NCBI GenBank assembly: GCA_910577335.1
Contig: CAJTMJ010000066.1
Location: 1 to 10,296, forward strand
Source of the DNA: an uncultured Duncaniella sp.
GTDB lineage: Bacteria; Bacteroidota; Bacteroidia; Bacteroidales; Muribaculaceae
Direction: 5' to 3'
DNA: 10,296 nucleotides
The translations under genes and the position numbers were made by a program. Shown in pieces: positions 1-7,250 of this stretch. Within the stretch, counting starts at the first letter, position 1; each line of letters opens with the position of its first letter. The notes below the pieces were generated by a model that ran no database searches, was not told the origin of the DNA, and was given only the letters and a program-made list of their open reading frames with translations.

Positions 1-1452
1 GAACTTGCCATCGACTTCGACAAACTCCGCGACGAGTTGTCGAAGGACTTGCTCGACGGAGCAGAAGAGCGCTATCAGTTCACTTGGCCTGATAAGCGTG
101 CCGCCTCACGGCTTGCCAATGCAGAGACAGACAAAACACTTAGACCGGACGTCTCAGATTCTGTGGATTTCTGGAACACTAAAAACCTTTATATTGAGGG
201 TGATAATCTTGATGTGCTAAAGGTTCTCCGTGAGAACTATCTCGGTGCAATCAAGATGATTTACATTGACCCTCCCTATAACACCGGCAACGATTTCGTT
301 TATAATGACGATTTTGCTAAGTCTCGAGAAGATTTCGAGGCTACGAGCGGAGCCTTCGATGAAGATGGAAACCAACTTATTGACCCAATGCAGCGCAATT
401 CTGAAAGCAATGGCCGCTTTCATACTGATTGGCTCAATATGATATATCCTCGTCTGAAAGTCGCTCGTGACTTGCTCGCCGACGATGGTGTGGTTTTTGT
501 ATCCATAGATGATACTGAATACTACAATATGCTTAAAGTATGTAACGAAATTTTCGGTGAGCAAAATTACGTTACATCTTTTTCGTGGGTCAACTCACTT
601 AAAGATGAACTAACAGAAGATACAAAGTTTGCAGGTTCAAATCTTGGAACTATAAAAAAATCCCATGAGTATGTTCTTGTATATGCCAAATGTGCCTTCA
701 AGATGGCTTTGGATTTTTCAAGCAGTCCTTACATAATCAAGCTTATTACCAACGGAGGTAACGCTATTCAACAGCTATCTATCCCTGCTGGAATTAAGTG
801 CATTTCTCCAATTACAACAACTATAAAAGGTCATGTTGGAGGGAAAAGCGATTATTACGATATAATTACTCCTGAAGGCATGATAGTCGTAAATGGAGTT
901 CTTCAAAATGATGTTGTCATTGAAGGTCCTTTGAGAAATCCCGTCATGCTTTCAAAATTCTTTAATGGTGAGACCATTATTGATAAAAAAGGTCAGGAGT
1001 TAGTTGATGTGTTTTTTAGTGAAAGCGGAATGCTTCACACTAAAAAGAAACGTGCAGGAAACACAATCTCCACAGTCCTTGTTGGTAAAGGCACTACAAA
1101 AAATGGCACCCTTTTATTAAAGGATCTTTTCGGAGCAACAGTTTTTGATTATGCGAAACCCATTGAACTAATCAATTACCTTATCTCCAAACATCTCGAC
1201 GACGACTTCACAATCATTGATTTCTTTTCTGGCTCAGCCACTACTGGACATTCGGTATTTTTGTCGAACATTGCTCCTGAGAAAAACATCAAATTTATTC
1301 TTGTTCAAATACAAGAAAAAATTGAGCCTGAAAAAATCTCAATCCCTGCTTCTCGTAAAATAGCAGAAGCCGCAGTTAAGTATCTTGATAAAATTGGTAA
1401 ACCGCACCTTGTTACAGAATTAGCTAAACAACGGTTAAAGCTTGCTGCCTAG
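1..1452 (+). CDS. mod: Type III restriction-modification DNA methyltransferase Mod, N-terminal and catalytic part; 5' partial, ended by in-frame amber
   Basis: Mod methylates adenine N6 within a short asymmetric site using S-adenosylmethionine and gives the Mod-Res complex its sequence recognition. The frame is open from base 1, so the true start lies upstream; the TTG at 37 is only the first alternative start in view. Motif IV DPPYNTGND begins at 268 and motif I (DFFSGSATTGHS) at 1219. DPPY before the SAM-binding motif is the beta-class order shared by type III Mods, with the target-recognition domain between (roughly 560-1140). The part from about 540 to 1450 is more AT-rich than its flanks (hand counts on single 60-base lines: about 37-43% GC, against about 47-55% in the mod 3' end and res). 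The frame stops at TAG 1450-1452, but homologous-looking sequence continues in the same frame to 1899. With that tail the in-window product would be about 632 residues, the size usual for Mod (EcoP15I Mod is 644). The family call is firm; activity is doubtful. Confidence 0.9.
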   Translation, partial: ELAIDFDKLRDELSKDLLDGAEERYQFTWPDKRAASRLANAETDKTLRPDVSDSVDFWNTKNLYIEGDNLDVLKVLRENYLGAIKMIYIDPPYNTGNDFVYNDDFAKSREDFEATSGAFDEDGNQLIDPMQRNSESNGRFHTDWLNMIYPRLKVARDLLADDGVVFVSIDDTEYYNMLKVCNEIFGEQNYVTSFSWVNSLKDELTEDTKFAGSNLGTIKKSHEYVLVYAKCAFKMALDFSSSPYIIKLITNGGNAIQQLSIPAGIKCISPITTTIKGHVGGKSDYYDIITPEGMIVVNGVLQNDVVIEGPLRNPVMLSKFFNGETIIDKKGQELVDVFFSESGMLHTKKKRAGNTISTVLVGKGTTKNGTLLLKDLFGATVFDYAKPIELINYLISKHLDDDFTIIDFFSGSATTGHSVFLSNIAPEKNIKFILVQIQEKIEPEKISIPASRKIAEAAVKYLDKIGKPHLVTELAKQRLKLAA

Positions 1453-1899
1453 CGAATCTTAGAAGAAAATGGGAAAGAAGCCTCACATATAGACTTCGGC
1501 TTCCGTGTCCTAAAACTTGACTCGTCGAATATGGAGGACGTGTACTATACTCCCGAAGATTTCAACGAACAGAACCTTTTCAACACTGTTGATAATGTCA
1601 AGTCTGACCGTACTCCGCTCGATCTCCTTTTCCAAGTGATGCCGGAACTCAATATCGAGCTGTCGGCAAAAATCGAAGAGAAGGAAGTCAACGGCAAGAA
1701 AGTGTTCTTCGTTGACGGGGGTTATCTTATCGCCACATTTGATACGGATGTGAACGAGTCTACCGTGACAGAGATTGCCAAGATGCAGCCGCAATACTTC
1801 GTGATGCGCGATGCCTCAGCCGCCAACGACAATGTCCTCGACAACTTCGAGCAAATCTTCCGCCACTACTCTCCCGATACAATCCGCAAAATCCTGTAA
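1453..1899 (+). pseudogene. mod: Detached C-terminal part of Mod, in frame after amber codon 1450-1452
   Basis: This stretch is in the same frame as the upstream mod part and reads RILEENGKEA at its start, then FRVLKLDSSNM and a conserved-looking acidic tail up to TAA at 1897-1899. From memory of the family, the reading across the stop (QRLKLAA-stop-RILEEN) lines up with the usual ERIRRAGKKIKEEN-like helix of type III Mods, with the stop at a lysine position. That suggests a single AAG or AAA to TAG change. The tail corresponds to the C-terminal Mod region, which in EcoP15I contributes to dimerisation and Res contact. The first ATG after the stop is at 1531, so a separate 122-aa peptide is possible but would have no catalytic motifs. 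It ends 5 bp before res. Alternatives are a sequencing or assembly error, or amber suppression; no classical readthrough motif (TAG-CAR-YYA) follows the stop. Confidence 0.75.
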
Positions 1900-1904
1900 G
1901 CCCT

Positions 1905-4900
1905 ATGAAGTTCAAGTTTAAGATTCAGGGCTATCAGACTGAGGCCGTCGAGAACACTACCGCCATCTTCACCGGTCAGCCTAATCGCAACGGAACACAC
2001 TATCGTCGTGACTTAGGCAAAATCAAGAGCGGTGTGATGCGCGAAATGCTTGACGATGACGGATATCGTAATGCTGACGTAGAATTGTCGGCAAAGCAAC
2101 TGCTCGACAATCTTCACTCGGTGCAGACATCGGCAGGCGTACCTCTTTCCAAATCTCTGACCAAGATCGACGGCCTCGGTGCCGTCAACCTTGATGTTGA
2201 GATGGAAACCGGTACGGGTAAGACCTACGTCTACATCAAGACGATGTTTGAACTTAACAAACTCTACGGTTGGTCGAAGTTCATCATCGTTGTACCAAGC
2301 ATCGCCATCCGTGAGGGTGTAGCCAAATCTTTTCGTATGCTTGAAGAACATTTCATGGAGTCTTACGGAAAGAAAGCTCGTTGGTTTGTCTACAACAGCT
2401 CGAACCTCAATCAGCTCGACCAGTTCTCACAGGATGCCGGGCTGAATGTGATGATTATAAACACTCAGGCTTTCGCTCAATCTATGAGTGAAGATAGAGC
2501 AAAAGCGAAAGGGAAAAGTGGTGATAAATTTGCACGCATTATATATTCTGAACAAGATAAATTTGCTTCTCGCCGTCCTATCGACGTGATTGCCGCCAAC
2601 CGCCCAATCATCATCATGGACGAGCCGCAGAAGATGGAGGGCGCCGCTACGCAGAATGCCCTCAAAAAGTTCAACCCGCTTTTCGTGTTGAATTATTCTG
2701 CAACTCACCGCACGAAGCACGACACTGTCTATGCGCTCGACGCGCTCGACGCTTACCGCGAGCGTCTTGTCAAGCGCATCAAGGTTATCGGTTTTGAACT
2801 GAAAAACCTGCGAGGCACTAACGGATATATGTATCTCGAAAACATTATCCTTTCACCGAGCAAGCCCCCGATGGCGCGTATCTGCATCGAGGTCAAGAAT
2901 GCCGCCGGTGAGCCTCGCCGTCATTTCAAAACTCTCGGTGTCGGTGATTCGCTCTACGTGGAGTCCAACGAACTTCTCCAGTATAAGGGGTATGATATTG
3001 CCGAGATTTTCCCCGGCTCTAATACTCAGCCCATTGCTTTCGTTAAGTTCCTCAACGGAGTTACACTCCGAAAGGGCGACCTCGTGGGCGACTCCAACGA
3101 ACTGCACATGCAGCGCGTCCAAATACGCGAGACTATAAAAGCCCACTTCGAGCGTGAACGTCAGCTTTTCAAAAAAGGCATCAAATGTTTGTCGCTGTTC
3201 TTTATCGACGAAGTCGCTAAATACCGTCGCTACGACAAGGATGGCAATCCTGAAAAGGGTATTTTCCAGACGATCTTCGAAGAGGAATACGCACGGCTTG
3301 TCAATGACGAGTTCCACATCTGTGATGAGGAATACAACGAGTATCTGCGCCGCTTCTATCCTTATCAGGTGCATCGCGGCTATTTCTCCATTGACAAGAA
3401 AGGGAAGATGGTCGAAACCAAGACGAAGCGTGGCTCCGACGTGTCGGAAGAAGCCTCGGACTACGACCTAATTCTTCGCGACAAGGAACGTCTGCTGAGT
3501 TTTGAGGAACCGACCCGCTTCATCTTCTCTCACTCCGCACTCCGCGAGGGTTGGGATAACCCCAACGTGTTCCAGATCTGTACGCTTCGCCACAGCAATT
3601 CCACTACCGCCAAGCGGCAAGAGGTAGGTCGTGGCTTGCGTATTGCCGTTGACCGCAATGGTATCCGTCAGGACAAGGAACTACTCGGCGAGGATGTTCA
3701 TAATGTAAATGTGCTTACTGTCATCGCCAATGAAAGCTATGCCGACTTTACAAATGCTCTCCAACGTGAAACCCGCGAGGCTCTGCGTGAACGTGCATCA
3801 AAAGCATCGTCAAATTATTTTGAAGGCAAGACCATTAAGGTTGACGGTCAGCTACATATCATAAGCGATATCGAGGCAAGCCGCATCATGATTTATCTCG
3901 AAGACAATGCTTATGTTGACAGCAACGGCAACATAACGCCAAAGTATCATGCCGACCTTGCTGCCGAAGCACTTGCTCCATACGGAGAGAAGCTCGCTCC
4001 GATGGCTGATGGTATAACCATGCTCATAAACTCCATCTTTAACCCGTCGCTGTTGGAGGGTATGACCGAGAACGGTGCCAAGACGAAATTGCCGGAGCCG
4101 AAGCTCAATGCTAATTTCTATCGTGACGAGTTTCAAGCTCTTTGGAAAGCTATAAACCACCAATACGTCTATACCGTCAGCTATGACTCTGACGAGTTGG
4201 TCGAGAAGTCTGTTCTGCATCTCAATACTGACGAACTGAAAGTACGCACTCTACGATACATCAAGATTGAAGGTCAACAAGATACCGAAGAGGTAACAGC
4301 GTTCGGTGATACAAAATCGACCTCGCAGGAGTTGACCGACATAAGCACTTCTTCAGTGAAGTATGACCTTATCGGGCAGGTGGCAAAGGGCGCGAACATT
4401 ACGCGTCGCACCGCCGCTAAAATTCTTCAGGGGCTTCGTCCGGCGAAACTCGGTCTGTTTCGCAACAACCCGGAAGAATTTATCCGCAAAGTCATTCAAA
4501 TCATTCGGGAGCAGAAGGCTACAATGATTGTAGACCACATACATTACCATCTGACTGATGGCACTTATGGCTCCGACATTTTCACCGCGGCAAGCAAAGC
4601 TGAATTTGACAAGGCATATCAGGCGACCAAACACGTTACCGATTATGTCGTTTCCGACAGTATCGGCGAGCGTAACTTTGCCCATGACCTTGACGAAGCA
4701 AGCGAGGTTGTTGTCTATGCCAAACTCCCTCGCTCTTTCCAAATTCCCACACCGGTCGGCAATTATGCTCCCGATTGGGCGATAGCTATGCAAAAAGGCA
4801 GCGTCAAGCACATTTTCTTCATAGCTGAGACCAAAGGCTCGCTACAATCAATGCAGCTGAACGCTATCGAAAATGCCAAGATTGATTGTTGTACAAGGCT

Positions 4901-4988
4901 GTTCAACGAAATGTCAACTGCCAATGTGCGCTATCATAAAGCGACCTGCTATCAGGACTTGCTTGATGCAATGACAGCTCTGAAATAA
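1905..4988 (+). CDS. res: Type III restriction enzyme Res subunit (DEAD-like helicase plus PD-ExK nuclease)
   Basis: Res is the ATP-dependent helicase and endonuclease of type III systems. It acts only in complex with Mod and cuts DNA near unmethylated sites. The 1027-residue ORF shows, in order: Walker A METGTGKT at residues 100-107; Walker B variant DEPQ at 239-242 (DEPQ rather than DEAD is typical of Res); motif III SATH at 265-268; the REGWDNPNVFQ segment (motif V) at about 547-557; motif VI QEVGRGLR at 572-579; and a C-terminal nuclease site with PD at 956-957 and ETK at 975-977 (PD-x17-ExK). All key residues are present, so the protein looks intact. A short A-rich stretch at about 2480-2575 encodes a lysine-rich loop between motifs Ia and II. 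The start ATG at 1905 follows the mod stop by 5 bp, as in a coupled operon. With mod broken, an intact Res should be harmless and inactive. Confidence 0.95.
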   Translation: MKFKFKIQGYQTEAVENTTAIFTGQPNRNGTHYRRDLGKIKSGVMREMLDDDGYRNADVELSAKQLLDNLHSVQTSAGVPLSKSLTKIDGLGAVNLDVEMETGTGKTYVYIKTMFELNKLYGWSKFIIVVPSIAIREGVAKSFRMLEEHFMESYGKKARWFVYNSSNLNQLDQFSQDAGLNVMIINTQAFAQSMSEDRAKAKGKSGDKFARIIYSEQDKFASRRPIDVIAANRPIIIMDEPQKMEGAATQNALKKFNPLFVLNYSATHRTKHDTVYALDALDAYRERLVKRIKVIGFELKNLRGTNGYMYLENIILSPSKPPMARICIEVKNAAGEPRRHFKTLGVGDSLYVESNELLQYKGYDIAEIFPGSNTQPIAFVKFLNGVTLRKGDLVGDSNELHMQRVQIRETIKAHFERERQLFKKGIKCLSLFFIDEVAKYRRYDKDGNPEKGIFQTIFEEEYARLVNDEFHICDEEYNEYLRRFYPYQVHRGYFSIDKKGKMVETKTKRGSDVSEEASDYDLILRDKERLLSFEEPTRFIFSHSALREGWDNPNVFQICTLRHSNSTTAKRQEVGRGLRIAVDRNGIRQDKELLGEDVHNVNVLTVIANESYADFTNALQRETREALRERASKASSNYFEGKTIKVDGQLHIISDIEASRIMIYLEDNAYVDSNGNITPKYHADLAAEALAPYGEKLAPMADGITMLINSIFNPSLLEGMTENGAKTKLPEPKLNANFYRDEFQALWKAINHQYVYTVSYDSDELVEKSVLHLNTDELKVRTLRYIKIEGQQDTEEVTAFGDTKSTSQELTDISTSSVKYDLIGQVAKGANITRRTAAKILQGLRPAKLGLFRNNPEEFIRKVIQIIREQKATMIVDHIHYHLTDGTYGSDIFTAASKAEFDKAYQATKHVTDYVVSDSIGERNFAHDLDEASEVVVYAKLPRSFQIPTPVGNYAPDWAIAMQKGSVKHIFFIAETKGSLQSMQLNAIENAKIDCCTRLFNEMSTANVRYHKATCYQDLLDAMTALK

Positions 4989-4994
4989 TAGCAA

Positions 4995-5035
4995 AAACGA
5001 TGGATGCAGAGCAACAAGTTCTTTATCCATCGTTT
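4995..5035. terminator. Perfect 11-bp stem-loop between convergent res and the toxin-antitoxin operon
   Basis: AAACGATGGAT (4995-5005) and ATCCATCGTTT (5025-5035) are exact reverse complements around a 19-base loop, starting 7 bases after the res stop. A-rich before and TTTATTG after make it usable as a terminator for res; because the operons converge here it may also stop transcripts from the other strand. Confidence 0.7.
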
Positions 5036-5092
5036 ATTGTCTTGTGTTAATAGTATTTTACTTATGTGTGCAAAAAACAACACAATCGTATA

Positions 5093-5371
5093 TCAACGCT
5101 GGGAGCCATTGATGAGGTTATCTACATCTGACATCAATTTAGCAAGAATCGGTTTCGCTTTTTCGTAATCCTTGGATGCGAATAATTCATAAGTTAAGTC
5201 AGCCCAATCTTTAGCTGCCTCTTTTTCTTCTTCGGTATTATTTGACAGAACGATGTCAAGTTTTGCCAATTCAATCAAAAACTTGGATGAGTTTGCAGGC
5301 GTAGGATTATCATGACATCTTTTTACAGCATCTACGACTCTTGCACGCTGTTCTAAATCTTTATTATTCAT
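5093..5371 (-). CDS. Unrecognised small protein, third gene of the AbiE-like operon (92 aa)
   Basis: I do not recognise a family. The 92-residue product is highly charged (many Lys, Asp, Glu), has no signal peptide or membrane segment, and reads as mostly helical. One segment, NNTEEEKEAAKDWADLTYEL, looks like a soluble amphipathic helix. The ATG at 5369-5371 is 18 bp after the toxin stop, on the same strand and with no promoter visible between, so it is probably cotranscribed. It ends about 57 bp from the terminator shared with res. It could be an accessory regulator of the toxin-antitoxin pair, or simply a passenger. The coding call rests on operon position and protein-like composition. Confidence 0.7.
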   Translation of the reverse strand: MNNKDLEQRARVVDAVKRCHDNPTPANSSKFLIELAKLDIVLSNNTEEEKEAAKDWADLTYELFASKDYEKAKPILAKLMSDVDNLINGSQR

Positions 5372-5389
5372 AGGAATATTATTATCTTG

Positions 5390-6412
5390 TTATTTGATTG
5401 ACTTGAAACGCTCTTGCAACTGTTCAAGCCGGGCGATTAGCGTTTCAAACGACAACTTTTCGCCGTAGATCATCGAGGTTTTCATTGCTTCGTAGTCAAG
5501 TCGCATCTTTTCTCGCAAATCTCCTGTGGGGCAAAATGTGATTGTTGACGGATGATTTAGCTCATAGTTGACGCCACCGACATGATAGAATCGCTGACGG
5601 TGTGCAATTATTTCCTGATATAGCTCCATGTCAGACAATGCGGTCTCTGCAAATTGTGTATCCATTAGTCGTTCCAAATCATATAGGTGTCGGCTCATGC
5701 GTTCGGTGCGAGGATTCTTTCGCTGATATTCTTCGTTTAGCAGAAACGCTTTTTCAAGGAATGTGCGTGTCGGTGTTATAGTCGGAATGTCGGCAATGGT
5801 CTCATCGTCAATTTGAGGAAACGCCTCTCCAACAAGAGAAGATATGCGCTTGACTTCGTAAGGCTCTTTCATCGAAAGACAACTTATCTCAATCTTGACA
5901 ACGGGGCGAACATAGGCATCGGAGCTAACCTTAACCGGATAATGAATTTCAATGATTACCGGATCGCTATCGTGGTCGATTGGTGAGCCATCCTTTTTTG
6001 TCGTTATCGGTACAACCCGACATTCGCTCAATCCGGCTTCATTGAGTTTCGTTGTCAATTCCTCTGTAAATTCGCCAAGGATATAATTGCGATTGGCAAT
6101 ACGCAGATTCTTGACCTGATTGTTCGTGGATGCTTTGGCACATTCTTTACCCAAAACATCGAGATAGAAGTCACGATATAGTGCGATGTCGATATCTTCC
6201 GAAAAGCGGTCTATCAAGTTCCATCCTTTACTGAGGCTTGTACCTCCCTTAAAGAACATATATTTAGCCGGCGAAAGAGAAAACAGCACTTTCAGAATGG
6301 CAGTTACCCACCAGTCTTTTTCAACTGCACCTTCGCTGATATTCTTTTCGGTTGCTATGATGTAAGCCGACTGTTGGCGGTCTGCATCCGAAGCGTCAAT
6401 CCATCTGCTCAT
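5390..6412 (-). CDS. abiEii: AbiEii-type nucleotidyltransferase toxin
   Basis: AbiEii toxins (PF08843) are nucleotidyltransferases of type IV toxin-antitoxin and abortive-infection systems. They block growth when their antitoxin fails, which limits phage spread; homologues such as MenT add nucleotides to tRNA acceptor ends. The 340-residue protein has the diagnostic fold signatures: EKDWWVT at 31-37, the GGTSLSK motif at 56-62 and the acidic SEDIDI metal-binding motif (D73 and D75). Further on come VKIEIS at 172-177, a conserved Lys in TFLEKAF (K221) and the RHLYDL helix at 241-246. All expected catalytic residues are present, and the length is within the family range. The ATG at 6410-6412 lies inside the end of the antitoxin gene (17-bp overlap), which indicates translational coupling and supports this start. 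The target in this organism cannot be told from sequence. Confidence 0.92.
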   Translation of the reverse strand: MSRWIDASDADRQQSAYIIATEKNISEGAVEKDWWVTAILKVLFSLSPAKYMFFKGGTSLSKGWNLIDRFSEDIDIALYRDFYLDVLGKECAKASTNNQVKNLRIANRNYILGEFTEELTTKLNEAGLSECRVVPITTKKDGSPIDHDSDPVIIEIHYPVKVSSDAYVRPVVKIEISCLSMKEPYEVKRISSLVGEAFPQIDDETIADIPTITPTRTFLEKAFLLNEEYQRKNPRTERMSRHLYDLERLMDTQFAETALSDMELYQEIIAHRQRFYHVGGVNYELNHPSTITFCPTGDLREKMRLDYEAMKTSMIYGEKLSFETLIARLEQLQERFKSIK

Positions 6413-7007
6413 TTCGTTTGATTTTTTCTTTTGTTTCGATTACTATTTTTCTGATCCAGCGTGGAGCATGGGCTATATCCTCATGCCAAGTGTCGTCCTC
6501 AGGATTGTCCTTCAATACTCCATAAACAACATCAAGAGTTTCATTGTCAACATTATACTGCTTGATAGATTTTAGTGCGAGCACTAATATAGGCATAATT
6601 TTACCCTTATAGGCAAATGTTGACGGCACACTATGTTTAAGCGTCAAAGTCCTTCGGCCAATCTTTATTTTTCGAGGAGTACCGGATGTAAGATATACAG
6701 CGTTCATTGGAACCTGTGTTGAGAAGCCGAGATAGTTCTCGGCAGTAGCTCCTGTTGGCAATAGTTGTGCATCATCACGTTTTGCTATGGTTTGCGCAAT
6801 TTCGCCGATTGTAGGCATCACAGGTCCAAACCTTGACATCTTTGGCTTAACATATATCCCGGTTGCGACTCTGACGAGTTTACCGGCATTACACAGTTCC
6901 GATAAAATATTGGAGGCGTAATGGGTATCAATGGGCAAAAAACTATCCGGCAAGAAGATTGTCCCCTTCCTGCTACGATTGACTTTTGATATTATGGCCT
7001 GTTTCAT
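6396..7007 (-). CDS. AbiEi-like / DUF6088-family antitoxin and probable autorepressor
   Basis: The 203-residue protein resembles DUF6088-type AbiEi antitoxins, which pair with AbiEii toxins. An N-terminal winged-helix segment (about residues 10-56) includes RKGTIFLPDSF, a recognition-helix-like YASNILSELCNAGKLVRV, and the wing GIYVKP. It is followed by the conserved GATAENYLGFSTQVP and YLTSGTPRKI segments (about 86-115). In studied AbiE systems the antitoxin neutralises the toxin without stable binding and represses its own promoter. It is first in the operon, overlaps the toxin by 17 bp, and has an inverted repeat right upstream (7023-7049) that suits such a repressor. The start ATG at 7005-7007 is preceded by an A-rich stretch instead of a Shine-Dalgarno, normal for Bacteroidetes. 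Assignment to DUF6088 is from memory of the motif pattern. Confidence 0.85.
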   Translation of the reverse strand: MKQAIISKVNRSRKGTIFLPDSFLPIDTHYASNILSELCNAGKLVRVATGIYVKPKMSRFGPVMPTIGEIAQTIAKRDDAQLLPTGATAENYLGFSTQVPMNAVYLTSGTPRKIKIGRRTLTLKHSVPSTFAYKGKIMPILVLALKSIKQYNVDNETLDVVYGVLKDNPEDDTWHEDIAHAPRWIRKIVIETKEKIKRNEQMD

Positions 7008-7022
7008 TTTTGCGGATTACAG

Positions 7023-7049
7023 AAGGATAATAAACGCTTTATTGTCCTT
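7023..7049 (-). promoter_or_regulatory. Inverted repeat, candidate operator of the toxin-antitoxin operon
   Basis: AAGGATAATAAA (7023-7034) and TTTATTGTCCTT (7038-7049) form 12-bp arms with one mismatch around CGC. It lies between the -7 box (7061-7068) and the antitoxin start (7007), covering the expected first transcribed bases. AbiEi antitoxins are known to autorepress through inverted repeats in the promoter region, so an operator role is inferred. It could also fold as a 5'-UTR hairpin. Confidence 0.6.
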
Positions 7050-7060
7050 TTTAGGTAGCG

Positions 7061-7091
7061 CAAAGTTAGTGCTTTATTTCCAATTATACAA
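7061..7091 (-). promoter_or_regulatory. Bacteroidetes promoter for the antitoxin-toxin operon
   Basis: On the - strand, CTTG ends the -33 region (TTG at 7089-7091), a 20-base spacer follows, and the -7 box is TAACTTTG (7061-7068), matching the Bacteroidetes consensus TAnnTTTG exactly. The start of transcription is expected near 7053, about 46 bases before the antitoxin ATG. Confidence 0.75.
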
Positions 7092-7123
7092 GCAATTACA
7101 TCGCAGTATTTATAATTTCACAT

Positions 7124-7146
7124 ATCACAATAAGACAAACTGTGAT
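7124..7146. repeat. Short inverted repeat and direct repeat upstream of the toxin-antitoxin promoter
   Basis: ATCACA (7124-7129) and TGTGAT (7141-7146) form a 6-bp inverted repeat. The octamer ATTTCACA also occurs twice in direct orientation 30 bp apart (7115-7122 and 7145-7152). They lie just upstream of the -33 element and could be a secondary regulator site; short enough to be chance. Confidence 0.35.
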
Positions 7147-7157
7147 TTCACAATTAA

Positions 7158-7200
7158 GTTTGGTTTAATTCGGGCTATATATACCCGAGTTAAACCAAAC
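7158..7200 (-). terminator. 17-bp stem-loop downstream of the recombinase gene
   Basis: GTTTGGTTTAATTCGGG (7158-7174) pairs with CCCGAGTTAAACCAAAC (7184-7200) with one T/G wobble and a 9-base AT loop. It begins 51 bases past the recombinase stop, so it most likely ends that transcript before the toxin-antitoxin promoter. There is only a weak T-run after it on the - strand. A role as a recombination site is an alternative. A second, AT-only 7-bp hairpin lies between it and the gene (7222-7241). Confidence 0.6.
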
Positions 7201-7250
7201 CAATATATAGTGTGGCTGGTGAAAAGAAAGTTTCTTCTTTTGCACTGCTA

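Noticed and set aside
37..1452. TTG at 37 as the true start of mod
   Set aside because: The frame is open to base 1 with plausible protein sequence (ELAIDFDKLRDEL) before it, so the start lies outside the window.
2853..3374. Open frame of 173 codons on the - strand inside res
   Set aside because: Mirror of the res coding frame, which has all helicase motifs here.
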